In this document: in pieces, positions 1-8,880 of the stretch
How the letters are laid out: each line of letters begins with the position of its first letter
Position numbering within the stretch: the stretch's first letter is position 1
Source: Jiella endophytica
Lineage (GTDB): Bacteria > Pseudomonadota > Alphaproteobacteria > Rhizobiales > Rhizobiaceae
Direction: 5' to 3'
NCBI RefSeq assembly: GCF_004519335.1
Contig: NZ_SOZD01000002.1
Span: forward strand, 186,001-250,000
DNA: 64,000 bases
Made by a program: the position numbers and the translations under genes
Notes under the pieces: model-generated
The model's database searches: none
Seen by the model: only the letters and a program-made list of their open reading frames with translations
What the model was told of the DNA's origin: nothing

Positions 1-2
1 CC

Positions 3-335
3 GCTATTCCCGATGGAAAGGTTCGCATTTCCGTCATCTCGGTTCTCGAGCTGGAACTCGGCATCCTCTCCCTCGCGCGCAAGGATGCGAGACAGGCACA
101 AATCCTCCGCGAGTGGTTTGACGCGAAACGGGCTTCCCTGTCTGAAGCGCAAGTCCTGCCCATCGACGAGCCTGTTGCTTTGGCTAGCGCCGCCTTGCAC
201 GTTCCCGATCGCCGTGACCGACACGACGCCCTCATCGCGGCGACCGCGCTCGCCCACGGCCTGACGCTGGTGACACGCAACGTCAAAGATTTCAGAACGA
301 TCGACGGCCTTCGCCTGCTCGATCCCTGGGCCTGA
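3..335 (+). CDS. PIN-domain VapC/FitB-like toxin, 3' part
   Basis: The frame is open from the left edge and ends with TGA, leaving about 110 residues of a type II toxin ribonuclease of the PIN family. It keeps the second acidic region (ISVLELELGIL) and the C-terminal block DALIAATALAHGLTLVTRN followed by DF, which is typical of FitB/VapC proteins. The N-terminal strand with the first catalytic aspartate lies outside the window. Such toxins cleave tRNA or other RNA and are paired with a DNA-binding antitoxin, expected just upstream and therefore not visible. Family assignment is confident; RNA target and activity are not known. Confidence 0.8.
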   Translation, partial: AIPDGKVRISVISVLELELGILSLARKDARQAQILREWFDAKRASLSEAQVLPIDEPVALASAALHVPDRRDRHDALIAATALAHGLTLVTRNVKDFRTIDGLRLLDPWA

Positions 336-351
336 CGCGCGCCCGCCGGTG

Positions 352-840
352 TCAGCGCCGGTGCAGCCGCTCGTGCAGCGCCCGGATCTCGTCAGTGAAC
401 TCGTCGAACGGCCCGACAATCTCGACTTGCGGCAGCATCTCGCGAAGGGTCACCGGCTTGTAGGGCAGCGGCGCCGCGCCGAAGTCCGCGAGCCAGCCGA
501 CCAGCTGCGGCGTCGAGGTGGCGTAGACCGCCCGGCCGACGCCGCACCACCCTTGCGCCACTGCGCACATCGGGCAGTGCTCGCCGGAGGTGTAGATCGT
601 CGCTTCCGACCGTTGCTCCTTCGAGAGATTGAGCGCCGCCCAGCGCGCCAGGGCGAATTCCGGATGCGCCGTCGGATCGCCGGAGCCTGTCCGGTTGTGG
701 TCCTCCTTCAAGACTGTGCCGTCACCGGAAACGAGCACCGAGCCGAACGGCCGGTTGCCGGTGTCGACAGCCTCACAGGCAAGCTCGACACAGCGGCGAA
801 GATGGCGGCGGTCGATCTCGGCATTGAAATGAAGGCACAT
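352..840 (-). CDS. Nucleoside deaminase (cytidine deaminase-like fold)
   Basis: A 162-residue zinc-dependent deaminase of the CMP/dCMP-deaminase superfamily, the group that includes guanine deaminase and tRNA adenosine deaminase. Zinc ligands appear as H59-P60-E61 (HPE in place of the usual HAE) and C89-P-M-C92 within EHCPMCAVA. The start chosen is the ATG at 840, which fits the normal N-terminus; an upstream extension in the same frame would overlap the preceding gene. It lies 62 bp downstream of, and in the same direction as, the radical SAM gene, so the two may be co-transcribed. The substrate cannot be read from sequence; a free purine or pyrimidine base is the most likely. Confidence 0.85.
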   Translation of the reverse strand: MCLHFNAEIDRRHLRRCVELACEAVDTGNRPFGSVLVSGDGTVLKEDHNRTGSGDPTAHPEFALARWAALNLSKEQRSEATIYTSGEHCPMCAVAQGWCGVGRAVYATSTPQLVGWLADFGAAPLPYKPVTLREMLPQVEIVGPFDEFTDEIRALHERLHRR

Positions 841-902
841 GCGGCTTCCTGACGCTCCTAATTCCCGCGAACAGATAGCACGGTGCATCGGCGCACAGGT
901 GC

Positions 903-2150
903 TTAAAACAGTTCCAATTGTCCCCCTGCCCGCTTCGCCTTCGGAACGAAGCTGTCCCGCAAGCCCTCCCGATCGGTCAGCCCGCCCGGCGACCAGTCGA
1001 CCGCCATGATGAACGGCCGCACCTTGTCGATCGACTGGCAAAGCCTTGCGATGTCGTCGAGCCGAAGCGTGCGGTGGCGCCGCGTCGAAAGGATGCGCTT
1101 CACCGCCCTAGTGCCGAGGCCCGGCACGCGCAGCAGCATCTCGCGATCCGCCCGGTTGACGTCGATCGGAAAGTGCTCGCGGTTCTTCAGCGCCCAGGCA
1201 AGCTTCGGGTCGATGGCGAGGTCGAGCATGCCGCCCTCCCCGCCGGCAACGATCTCCGCCCGCTGGAAGCCGTAAAAGCGCATCAGCCAGTCGGCCTGGT
1301 AGAGCCGGTGCTCGCGCATCAAGGGCGGCTTGGCGAGCGGCAGCCGGCTCGAGGAATCCGGGATCGGCGAGAAGGCCGAATAATAGACCCGGCTCAGCCG
1401 GTAATTGCCATAGAGGTTTTCCGAGCGGCCGAGCACGTCATCGTCGTTGGAGGCGTCCGCGCCGACGATCATCTGCGTCGACTGCCCACCGGCGGAAAAG
1501 CGCTTCGGCTTGGCCCGGTCGCGCTTTTCGCTCTTATGCTCCTCGATCTTCGCCCTGAGATGCCCCATCGAACGACGGATGTCGCGGGCGTCCTTTTCCG
1601 GCGCCAGCGCCGAGAGCGTCACGTCCGTCGGCATCTCGATATTGACCGACAGTCGGTCGGCGAAGAGGCCGGCCTCCTCGAGCAGCGCGGGCGAGGCATC
1701 GGGGATCGTCTTCAGGTGGATATAGCCGGAAAAATTCTCCTCCAGCCGCAGCTTTCGCGCGATCCGCACCATCTCCTCCATGGTGTAGTCGGAGTTCCGG
1801 ATGATCCCCGAGGAGAGAAACAGCCCTTCGATATAGTTGCGGCGATAAAAGTTCATGGTCAGAGCCACGACCTCGTCGACCGAGAACCGCGCCCGCTCGA
1901 CATTCGAGGACGAGCGGTTGATGCAATAGACGCAGTCATAGATGCAGAAATTGGTCAGCAGGATCTTAAGAAGGGATATGCAGCGGCCGTCCGGCGCATA
2001 GGCATGGCAGATGCCGGAGCCTTCCGTCGAGCCGATCCCCTTCGACTTCGACGAGTCGCGCCCGGCTGCCCCGCTGGAAGCGCAGGAGGCATCGTATTTC
2101 GCGGCGTCGGAGAGGATTGCGAGTTTTCGGCGAAGGTCGAGTGCGGGCAT
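903..2150 (-). CDS. Putative DNA modification/repair radical SAM protein
   Basis: A 415-residue radical S-adenosylmethionine protein of the TIGR03916 type. The 4Fe-4S motif is C69-x3-C73-x2-C76 (CIYDCVYC). Further cysteines stand in the conserved GICHAYAPDGRC stretch (C48, C57). After the radical SAM barrel comes a helix-hairpin-helix segment near residues 335-360 (LLRVPGLGTRAVKRIL), suggesting DNA binding. The family is annotated as a putative DNA repair or modification enzyme and is usually found beside a uracil-DNA-glycosylase-like partner; here the next gene in the same direction is a nucleoside deaminase. The chemical reaction of the family is not established to my knowledge. The ATG at 2150 is well placed for the family N-terminus (MPALDLRRKLAILSDAAKYD). 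Confidence 0.88.
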   Translation of the reverse strand: MPALDLRRKLAILSDAAKYDASCASSGAAGRDSSKSKGIGSTEGSGICHAYAPDGRCISLLKILLTNFCIYDCVYCINRSSSNVERARFSVDEVVALTMNFYRRNYIEGLFLSSGIIRNSDYTMEEMVRIARKLRLEENFSGYIHLKTIPDASPALLEEAGLFADRLSVNIEMPTDVTLSALAPEKDARDIRRSMGHLRAKIEEHKSEKRDRAKPKRFSAGGQSTQMIVGADASNDDDVLGRSENLYGNYRLSRVYYSAFSPIPDSSSRLPLAKPPLMREHRLYQADWLMRFYGFQRAEIVAGGEGGMLDLAIDPKLAWALKNREHFPIDVNRADREMLLRVPGLGTRAVKRILSTRRHRTLRLDDIARLCQSIDKVRPFIMAVDWSPGGLTDREGLRDSFVPKAKRAGGQLELF

Positions 2151-2427
2151 GGGCGTCTCTTATCGTTCCCGAAATGTTCTGACCAGAGAGAAAGGGCTTA
2201 GCCAGCACCAGCATATTGTCGCAGCGGCGCCACGATGCCCAACCGAGCCGCATGCGGCGCGGCAGCCGTCCAGAATCAAGCACTTGTTCGTGATCATCAG
2301 ATCGTCTGGAGAGTGAACGATTGCGGCTTCCGCTGCGTTGTCCAGTCAAAGGGATCAATGCGCAGAGGGGTCATCCTCCGTCGCGCCCGTGAACCTTGCG
2401 GCATCCCTTATCGATTGGAGACAAGTG

Positions 2428-2853
2428 ATGAAAACGATCATTTCCACCATACTGGCCGCAGCCATGACGCTGGGAACTCTCGGAACGGGCACGATGAGCG
2501 CCAGCGCCGAGCAGATCGGCGGACACCAATGGTACCGCCACGGCGGACACCACAACGGGCACCACGGCAAACGCCATTATCGCGGCGGAAACTGGGACAA
2601 CCATCGCTACTATCGTGGCGGCCACCGCTATTATCGCCACTATGACGACAACGGCGCGGCAATCGGCGCCGGCATTGCCGGGCTTGCCATCGGGGCGATC
2701 GTCGGCGGTGCGCTCGCCGATCACGGCCATGTCCGCAGGGCGTATCCGGCCGGTGGCCACGTCGCCCGATGCGACGCGCATTACCGCTCCTATGACGTTC
2801 GGACCGACACGTTCATGGGCTATGATGGCCGCCGCCACCGCTGCAGGCTGTGA
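2428..2853 (+). CDS. BA14K family protein (first copy)
   Basis: A 141-residue exported protein. Residues 1-31 look like a Sec signal peptide (MKTIISTILAAAMTLGTLG, cleavage after ASA). A His/Gly/Tyr-rich linker follows, then a glycine-zipper hydrophobic stretch (NGAAIGAGIAGLAIGAIVGG), and the C-terminal BA14K motif (CDAHYRSYD...GYDGRRHRC) with two cysteines that could form a disulfide. BA14K proteins were first noted as an immunoreactive Brucella antigen with lectin-like properties and are common in rhizobia; their cellular role is unclear. The start is set by GGAG eight bases before ATG 2428. A second copy lies 332 bp downstream. Confidence 0.85.
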   Translation: MKTIISTILAAAMTLGTLGTGTMSASAEQIGGHQWYRHGGHHNGHHGKRHYRGGNWDNHRYYRGGHRYYRHYDDNGAAIGAGIAGLAIGAIVGGALADHGHVRRAYPAGGHVARCDAHYRSYDVRTDTFMGYDGRRHRCRL

Positions 2854-3185
2854 CCCGGAGAAACCGACGTGACAACATCGAGATGCCCGGGAGCGGTTCG
2901 CTTCCGGGCATTTTTGTGTCCCGATGGCCTCACACCACATGGACCAGCAAGTAGGGGGGTCCGTGTCAGCGTGGTCGCCTGATGGCTGGGTGCAACCGTC
3001 TGAGATACAAGCGGAATTCGAGACACCCCGCGGCAACCCGATCGCCGTGACAAACGTTGACACCGGGCCAAGAAATTGCCCGAAACACGGCTTCCTATGG
3101 CGAAGGGACAGATGGGCTCCGTCGACAGCGTCCTGATGCTTGAAGGCAGGACGGCCCGACGCCCCGCAGCGATCGGAATAAGACG
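2854..3185. other. Intergenic region between the two BA14K genes
   Basis: This 332-bp stretch holds the terminator at 2883-2915 and then about 270 bp of leader for the second BA14K gene. A TTGACA at about 3057-3062 is the only good minus-35-like hexamer; no convincing minus-10 stands 16-18 bp after it. No coding potential seen. Confidence 0.5.
2883..2915 (+). terminator. Rho-independent terminator after first BA14K gene
   Basis: The inverted repeat ATGCCCGG / CCGGGCAT encloses an AGCG-GTT-CGCT inner stem and is followed by TTTTTGTG. It starts 29 bp after the BA14K stop codon, so the two BA14K genes are probably separate transcription units. Confidence 0.8.
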
Positions 3186-3629
3186 ATGAACAGATTGACT
3201 TCCGCAGCCCTCGCGGCGCTGATCGCGGCCGGCACCATCGGCGCCGCGACGGCCAGCGCCAGCGCGGATCCATGGCGTCACGGCGGCTGGCACCACGGCG
3301 GCGGCTACTATCACGACTACTATCGCGGTGGCTGGCACCATCACGACAACGGCGCGGCCATCGCCGCCGGCATCGGCGGCCTCGCGCTCGGCGCGATCGT
3401 CGGCAGCGCGATCGCCTCACCAGGCTATTACGACGAGCCGCCGGTCTATTACGAGCGTCCGGTGCCGGTCGAGCGGGTCTATCCTGCCCGCCGCTACTAT
3501 CGTGTCGCGCCGCGCACGGTCTATTACGGCGATCACGCCACCGTCTGCGCCGAGCACTATCGTTCTTACGACCCGCGGTCGGACACGTTTCTCGGCTATG
3601 ACGGCTACCGTCACCGCTGCAATCTCTGA
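3186..3629 (+). CDS. BA14K family protein (second copy)
   Basis: A 147-residue paralogue of the preceding protein with the same architecture: signal peptide (residues 1-27, ending ASASA), His/Tyr/Gly-rich linker (GGWHHGGGYYHDYYRGGWHHH), glycine-zipper segment (NGAAIAAGIGGLALGAIVG), an added Tyr/Pro-rich spacer (YYDEPPVYYERPVPVERVYP), and the BA14K terminus CAEHYRSYDPRSDTFLGYDG with paired cysteines. The His-rich linker could bind divalent metal, but that is inference. It has its own terminator downstream. Confidence 0.85.
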   Translation: MNRLTSAALAALIAAGTIGAATASASADPWRHGGWHHGGGYYHDYYRGGWHHHDNGAAIAAGIGGLALGAIVGSAIASPGYYDEPPVYYERPVPVERVYPARRYYRVAPRTVYYGDHATVCAEHYRSYDPRSDTFLGYDGYRHRCNL

Positions 3630-3670
3630 GCCGACGCCTGCCTGAGGCAGTCCGGGAGACCACGCATGGA

Positions 3671-3700
3671 AAAGGCCGGCGGAGCGATCCGCCGGCCTTT
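3671..3700. terminator. Bidirectional terminator between BA14K and coxM-like gene
   Basis: A perfect 13-bp stem AAAGGCCGGCGGA / TCCGCCGGCCTTT with a 4-base loop. Flanking A and T runs on either side let it act on both strands, fitting its place between two convergent genes. Confidence 0.8.
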
Positions 3701-3740
3701 CGCTTGGCCGAAATACCCGCCGTCTGCGCCGGCGTTTCGA

Positions 3741-4547
3741 TCAGTGGCTCAGCGCCTTCTTCACCGCACGCTTGGTGACGACCTTCACGAGGTTGGCGCG
3801 ATAAGCCGAGGAGCCGTGGATGTCGCCCATCATGTCGGCCTCCGACACGGTCAGTCCGTCCACCGCCTCGGGCGCGAAGTCCGACGACAGCGCCTGTTCG
3901 CCGTCGCTCCAGCGGAAGGCGCCGGACGAGCCGGCGCCGGTGACACCGACCTTGACGCCATCAGCCCGCCTGGCGACGAAGACACCGCACATGGCGTAGC
4001 GCGAGGCGGGGTTGCGGAACTTCTCGTAGGCGCACTGATCCGGCGCCTCGAAGGAGACCGCGGTGACGATCTCGCCCTCTTCCAGCGCCGTCTCGAACAG
4101 GCCGAGAAAGAAATCGTCGGCTGCGATCTCCCGCTTGTTGGTGTGGATCGTCCCGCCGAGGGCCAGAAGCGCCGCGGGATAATCCGCCGCCGGATCGAAA
4201 TTGGCGACCGAGCCACCAACCGTGCCCATGTGACGGACCGCCGGATCGCCGATCAGCCCGGCGAGGCTCGCAAAGCCCGGGCAGACGGATTTGATCTCGT
4301 CGCTCATCGCGACCTCGGCATGGGTGACGCCGCCGCCGATCCGGATCGACCGGCCATTGACGGTGATGCCTTTCAGTTCGCCCACATGGCGAAGGTCGAT
4401 CAGCGCCTCCGGCGCCGCGAGACGCTGCTTCATCGTCGGGATCAGCGTCATGCCGCCCGAGAGATATTTGGCCTCGTCGCCCTTCTCGGTGGCGAGATTG
4501 GCGGCCTCTTCCAGCGAAGTCGGCCGGTGGTAACTGGTTTCGTACAT
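3741..4547 (-). CDS. coxM: Molybdenum hydroxylase FAD subunit (CoxM-like)
   Basis: A 268-residue FAD-binding medium subunit of the xanthine dehydrogenase/aerobic CO dehydrogenase family, passing electrons from the iron-sulfur subunit to an acceptor in the cytoplasm. The FAD loops are visible as YLSGGMTLIPTMKQRL (near residue 31) and HMGTVGGSVANFDPAADYP (near residue 110). Start ATG 4547 has GAGAGG just upstream. It is the last gene of an S-L-M operon; 137 bp separate it from the large-subunit gene, and this gap carries two hairpins. The symbol follows the operon type; the physiological substrate is not shown. Confidence 0.88.
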   Translation of the reverse strand: MYETSYHRPTSLEEAANLATEKGDEAKYLSGGMTLIPTMKQRLAAPEALIDLRHVGELKGITVNGRSIRIGGGVTHAEVAMSDEIKSVCPGFASLAGLIGDPAVRHMGTVGGSVANFDPAADYPAALLALGGTIHTNKREIAADDFFLGLFETALEEGEIVTAVSFEAPDQCAYEKFRNPASRYAMCGVFVARRADGVKVGVTGAGSSGAFRWSDGEQALSSDFAPEAVDGLTVSEADMMGDIHGSSAYRANLVKVVTKRAVKKALSH

Positions 4548-4575
4548 CGTCTTGCCTCTCTTCAAGGGCTCGCCG

Positions 4576-4594
4576 GGCTGGCGCATCGCCAGCC
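4576..4594 (-). other. Intercistronic hairpin between coxL and coxM
   Basis: GGCTGGCG-CAT-CGCCAGCC forms an 8-bp stem with a 3-base loop. A second stem (CGGCGTC / GACGCCG around CAAAA) lies at about 4645-4663. Both sit in the 137-bp gap of an otherwise compact operon and could stabilise or attenuate the distal message. Function inferred only from position. Confidence 0.45.
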
Positions 4595-4684
4595 GCGCGG
4601 CTCACCGCGTCCGTACCGTTATGCCGGCGAGGCCGGCGAACCGGCGGCGTCCAAAAGACGCCGGCCGGCCTCAGGATCGACCGC

Positions 4685-7030
4685 CTACGCGACGGCGTTG
4701 AGCGCCTTCCAGACCTTTTCCGGCGTCGCCGGCATGGTCAGGTCGTTGTTGCCGATCGCGTCGGTGATGGCGTTGATCACCGCCGGCGGCGAACCGATGG
4801 CGCCGGCCTCGCCGCAGCCCTTCATGCCGAGCGGATTGCCCGGGCAGAGGGTCTCGTTGGTCGACACCTTGAAGTTCGGCAGGTCCCAGGCCCGCGGCAT
4901 GGCGTAGTCCATGTAGGAGGCGGTGAGGAGCTGGCCGGCATCGTCGTAATGGGTGCCTTCGAGCAGCGCCTGGCCGATGCCCTGCGCAAGGCCGCCATGC
5001 ACCTGGCCCTCGACGATCATCGGATTAATCACCCGGCCGAAATCGTCGGCCGCGACGAACTGGATGATCTCGGTCGTCCCGGTCTCGGGGTCCACCTCCA
5101 CCTCGCAGATGTAGCAGCCGGCCGGGAAGGTGAAGTTGGTCGGGTCGTAGAACGCCCCCTCCTTCAGCCCCGGCTCCATGCCGTCCGGCAGGTTGTGGGC
5201 GGTATAGGCGCCGAGGCAGACCTCGTGCCAGCCGAGCTTCTTGTCGGTGCCGGCGACCTTCACCTCGCCATTCTCGATGACGATGTCGCCCTCGTCGGCC
5301 TCGAGCACATGGGCGGCGATCTTCTTCGCCTTGGCCTCGACCTTGTCGAGCGCCTTGACGATCGCCGACATGCCGACCGCGCCGGAGCGCGAGCCGTAGG
5401 TGCCCATACCGAACTGCACCTTGTCGGTATCGCCATGGACGATCTGGACATTGTCGACCGGCAGGCCGAAACGCTCGGCGACGAGCTGGGCGAAGGTCGT
5501 TTCGTGGCCCTGCCCATGGCTGTGCGAACCGGTGAGAATCTCGATCGTGCCGACCGGATTGACCCGCACTTCGGCCGATTCCCACAGGCCGACGCCGGCG
5601 CCGAGGGAGCCGACCGCCTTCGAAGGGGCGATGCCGCAGGCCTCGATGTAGCAGCTCATGCCGAGACCGCGCAGCTTGCCGCGGGATTTCGCCTCCTCGC
5701 GCCGCGCCTCGAAACCGGCGACGTCGGCAGCTTCCATGCCGGCGTTCAGCGTCGCGTCGAAGTCGCCGGCGTCATAGGCCATGATCACCGGCGTCTGATG
5801 CGGGAAGGAGCGGATGAAGTTCTTGCGGCGGAATTCGGCCGGCGAAATGCCGAGCTCGCGCGCCGCCGTCTCCATCGTCCGCTCGACCACATAGGTCGCT
5901 TCCGGCCGGCCTGCGCCGCGATAGGCGTCCACCGGGACGGTGTTGGTGTAGACCGTCTTGACGTTGGCATGAATCGCCGGGATGTCGTACTGGCCCGACA
6001 GAAGCGTCGCATAGAGATAGGTCGGCACCGAAGACGAGAACAGCGACATGTAGGCGCCGAGATTGGCGATCGTCCCGACCCTGAGGCCCAAGATCTTGTT
6101 GTCGGCGTCGAGGGCGAGTTCGACGTCCGTCTCGTGATCGCGGCCATGGGCGTCGGTCAGGAACGCCTCGGAACGGTCCGACGTCCACTTCACCGGGACG
6201 CCGGTGCGCTTGGAGGCCCAAAGGCAGACGATCTCTTCGGGATAGATGTAGATCTTCGAGCCGAAGCCGCCGCCGACATCCGGCGCGATCACCCTCAGCT
6301 TGTGCTCCGGCGCGACGTTGTAGAAGGCGCTCATCACCAGCCGCGCGACATGCGGGTTCTGCGAGGTCGTCCAGCAGGTGTAGTGGTCCTCCGCCGGATC
6401 GTAGTGGCCGAGCGCGGCGCGCGGCTCCATCGGGTTCGGCACGAGGCGGTTGTTGTGAATGTGGATCTTGGTGACGTGGGCGGCCTTCGAGAAGGCCGCG
6501 TCGGTCGCCGCCTTGTCGCCGAGTTCCCAGTCGAAGATCAGGTTGCCCGGCGCTTCGGGATGAAGCTGCGGCGCGCCCTCCTTCAGGGCGTCGACCGCGG
6601 TGGTGACCACCGGCAGTTCCTCATAGTCGACCATCACCGCCTCGGCGGCGTCACGCGCCTGCAGCTGGGTTTCGGCAACGACGATCGCCACGGCCTGGCC
6701 AACATGGCGGACGGTGCCGACGGCGAGCGCCGGCCAGGCGCCCATCTTCATCGGCGTGCCGTCCTTGGAGGAGACCGCCCAGCCGCAGATCAGATTGCCG
6801 ATGCCGTCGCCCTGCAGCTGCTGCCCGTTGAGGATACCGATCACCCCGGGCATGCCCTCGGCGCTGCTCGTGTCGATACCGGTGATCTTGGCATGCGCGT
6901 GCGGCGAACGCACGAAGGCGGCGTATTTCATGCCCGGCACGCTCATGTCGTCGACATAGCGGCCGCGTCCGGTGATGAAGCGGCGATCCTCCTTGCGCAG
7001 GACCTTCGCACCGATACCTTCAACGCCCAT
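4685..7030 (-). CDS. coxL: Molybdopterin-binding large subunit, form II CoxL-like
   Basis: A 781-residue catalytic subunit of the xanthine dehydrogenase/CO dehydrogenase family that binds the molybdenum cytosine dinucleotide cofactor. The cofactor loop GGGFGSK is at 253-259 and a C-terminal GCGEAGAIGSPPAV block carries the conserved glutamate. The active-site signature is AYRGAGR (369-375), the form II version, rather than AYXCSFR which marks true CO dehydrogenase (form I). Gene order S-L-M also matches form II; form I clusters are M-S-L. CO oxidation should therefore not be assumed; an aldehyde, purine or other N-heterocycle is possible. Start ATG 7030 has GGGAGG seven bases upstream; the longer open frame is not needed. 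Confidence 0.9.
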   Translation of the reverse strand: MGVEGIGAKVLRKEDRRFITGRGRYVDDMSVPGMKYAAFVRSPHAHAKITGIDTSSAEGMPGVIGILNGQQLQGDGIGNLICGWAVSSKDGTPMKMGAWPALAVGTVRHVGQAVAIVVAETQLQARDAAEAVMVDYEELPVVTTAVDALKEGAPQLHPEAPGNLIFDWELGDKAATDAAFSKAAHVTKIHIHNNRLVPNPMEPRAALGHYDPAEDHYTCWTTSQNPHVARLVMSAFYNVAPEHKLRVIAPDVGGGFGSKIYIYPEEIVCLWASKRTGVPVKWTSDRSEAFLTDAHGRDHETDVELALDADNKILGLRVGTIANLGAYMSLFSSSVPTYLYATLLSGQYDIPAIHANVKTVYTNTVPVDAYRGAGRPEATYVVERTMETAARELGISPAEFRRKNFIRSFPHQTPVIMAYDAGDFDATLNAGMEAADVAGFEARREEAKSRGKLRGLGMSCYIEACGIAPSKAVGSLGAGVGLWESAEVRVNPVGTIEILTGSHSHGQGHETTFAQLVAERFGLPVDNVQIVHGDTDKVQFGMGTYGSRSGAVGMSAIVKALDKVEAKAKKIAAHVLEADEGDIVIENGEVKVAGTDKKLGWHEVCLGAYTAHNLPDGMEPGLKEGAFYDPTNFTFPAGCYICEVEVDPETGTTEIIQFVAADDFGRVINPMIVEGQVHGGLAQGIGQALLEGTHYDDAGQLLTASYMDYAMPRAWDLPNFKVSTNETLCPGNPLGMKGCGEAGAIGSPPAVINAITDAIGNNDLTMPATPEKVWKALNAVA

Positions 7031-7151
7031 TCTCAAACCTCCCTGAAAACCCGGCCGCATCTCCCATGCGCCAGGGCGCAATCCGGCCGTTTCGAAATCT
7101 CTGCGACGGACCAGGCGCCGCCGCGGTCTCACCACGGCGGCGGCGGCCGCG

Positions 7152-7640
<489 letters not shown>

Positions 7641-7713
7641 TCACTCCTCCCAAACTCGCCGGCCGTCCGGCCGGTCCTCGTCGTTGCCGTCGACACCCTT
7701 TCCGATGGCCTGG

Positions 7714-7727
7714 GGTTCGATCGAACC
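7714..7727. promoter_or_regulatory. Perfect palindrome upstream of coxS, candidate operator
   Basis: GGTTCGATCGAACC is a perfect 14-bp palindrome centred about 80 bp before the coxS start codon. The next gene on the other side is the antitoxin, read away from it, so the coxSLM promoter is the likely target. No regulator gene is adjacent. Candidate only. Confidence 0.4.
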
Positions 7728-7843
7728 TTCAGGCCGGGCGGGGTCGCTCCGGCGGGAGATTGCCCCTTTGCGGTCGAGGCTTCAAGCGCTTTTCAGAATT
7801 GTTCCATTTGCCACGGCACCGGCGAGCGGTCGCGACATTGCAA

Positions 7844-8164
7844 TCAACTCGGGTCGTCGGAGGCAGGTGAAGCCAATGCATCGCGAACGGCATCGGGATT
7901 CTTCTCGATGACCCGCAGAAGAGCGACTGTCGCCTTGTCGGGACGCCGGCGCCCCTGTTCGTAAGCTTCCATCGTCCGCGCAGGGATTGCAAAGTCGCGC
8001 TCGAAAGCACGGGTGCTGGAGGCGAGCCCAGAGCGAATCCGGCGAATGCGCTCCGGCGTCAACACTTCAGCCGGGACATCGTAGCTTTCTGCCTTCTGCT
8101 CGGAACGAAGGTCGGCCGCAAGCTCTTCGAACGCCTCGATCAGATCGTTGCCTACCCGGCTCAT
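7844..8164 (-). CDS. Type II antitoxin, XRE/HigA-like
   Basis: A 106-residue DNA-binding antitoxin. The helix-turn-helix region lies in residues 35-92 ([37 protein letters not shown]), resembling NadS/HigA proteins. It would neutralise the RelE-like product of the gene just upstream and repress their shared promoter. Its ATG overlaps the toxin stop codon by four bases (ATGA), showing translational coupling. The toxin-first order is that of higBA-type modules. Confidence 0.85.
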   Translation of the reverse strand: MSRVGNDLIEAFEELAADLRSEQKAESYDVPAEVLTPERIRRIRSGLASSTRAFERDFAIPARTMEAYEQGRRRPDKATVALLRVIEKNPDAVRDALASPASDDPS

Positions 8165-8496
8165 GACTCACTCTTCTTCAAATTCTCGATCGCGGCGAGT
8201 ACGGCCTTGCGCTGCTTCGGCGAAAGATCGTCCGCTTCGTTCTTCGGATAGGCAGTCATCATGTAAATCGCTGATCTCACGGCGACGAAATATATGACGC
8301 GACCGCCACCAGACTTCCCTCGCCCTGGCAAAGCGAACCGGGCCTTTCTCACGCCGCGCAAGCCTTTCATGACCGGGTGCGCTTCCGGTGCCGCGGCCAG
8401 GTCCAGTTCGATCGCGCGCATGGCAGCGTCGTCCAGCCCCATCCGAGCCATTGCACGCAGATACGGCTTGAGGCGGACGACTCTCATATTCAGCAC
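8161..8496 (-). CDS. Type II toxin, RelE/HigB-like
   Basis: A toxin of about 110 residues of the RelE/HigB superfamily, expected to cleave mRNA on the ribosome. Recognisable features are the central basic strand block GLRGVRKARFALPGRGKSGG, then RVIYFVAVRSAIYMMTAYPK, and the lysine-rich C-terminus typical of NadT/HigB-2 members (SPKQRKAVLAAI). Start is either GTG 8496 or ATG 8487, nine bases apart; neither has a good ribosome site and both lie within a few bases of the operator repeats, so a very short or leaderless mRNA is possible. Confidence 0.82.
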   Translation of the reverse strand: MLNMRVVRLKPYLRAMARMGLDDAAMRAIELDLAAAPEAHPVMKGLRGVRKARFALPGRGKSGGGRVIYFVAVRSAIYMMTAYPKNEADDLSPKQRKAVLAAIENLKKSES

Positions 8497-8498
8497 AT

Positions 8499-8529
8499 TA
8501 CGTCAATGGCGTAATACGTCAATTGCGTA
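8499..8529 (-). promoter_or_regulatory. TA operator: two 15-bp repeats over promoter
   Basis: Two direct copies, TACGTCAATGGCGTA (8499-8513) and TACGTCAATTGCGTA (8515-8529), differ at one base and are offset by 16 bp. Each is itself near-palindromic. Read on the minus strand they contain TTGACG, which can serve as the minus-35 box with TAATGT 16 bases on. The layout suits autorepression by antitoxin dimers bound side by side. Confidence 0.65.
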
Positions 8530-8880
8530 TCGGGGCGATTTCATGGGAGCGCAATCTTGCCCTCCGCGGCTCTTTGCTTGTTGCCTCCGCGCAAGCGTCA
8601 AACAATTTAACCCTGGGCGACACCGCCTGCGACAGTAAGTCTCACTGCGCATCTCCGGCTGTTGTCGCTTCGGCACAGCTTGCGCTCAATCGACGTTTAT
8701 CGCCCGGGCTGCGGCTGTTTGCCCGTCAGACGTAGTTGTTATTTCACGATTTCCCGTCATGCTTACGGGCACCTGAAGGGGGGAGGGAAACTTTTCCGAA
8801 GGGGCCGCAAGGCTCCGCCGCGCCATGACGGCCGGCACCCTGACCCTCCGCATGATCGCTGGCTCAGGGGATGTAAGCGT
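8530..8880. other. Intergenic region between TA module and tamA
   Basis: A 351-bp spacer separating the divergent TA and tamAB units. It has two AT-richer patches (around 8598-8610 and 8732-8765) that may hold the tamAB promoter, but no hexamer pair is convincing. A continuous frame into tamA exists from 8662, but its arginine-rich content and the lack of a signal peptide at its beginning argue that it is not translated. Confidence 0.4.

Noticed and set aside
7641-7843. Sigma-54 promoter before coxS
   Set aside because: A TGGCA is present, but no TTGC element stands at the needed spacing.
8662-8880. 73-codon N-terminal extension of tamA
   Set aside because: Arg/Gly-rich, and it would bury the signal peptide inside the protein.
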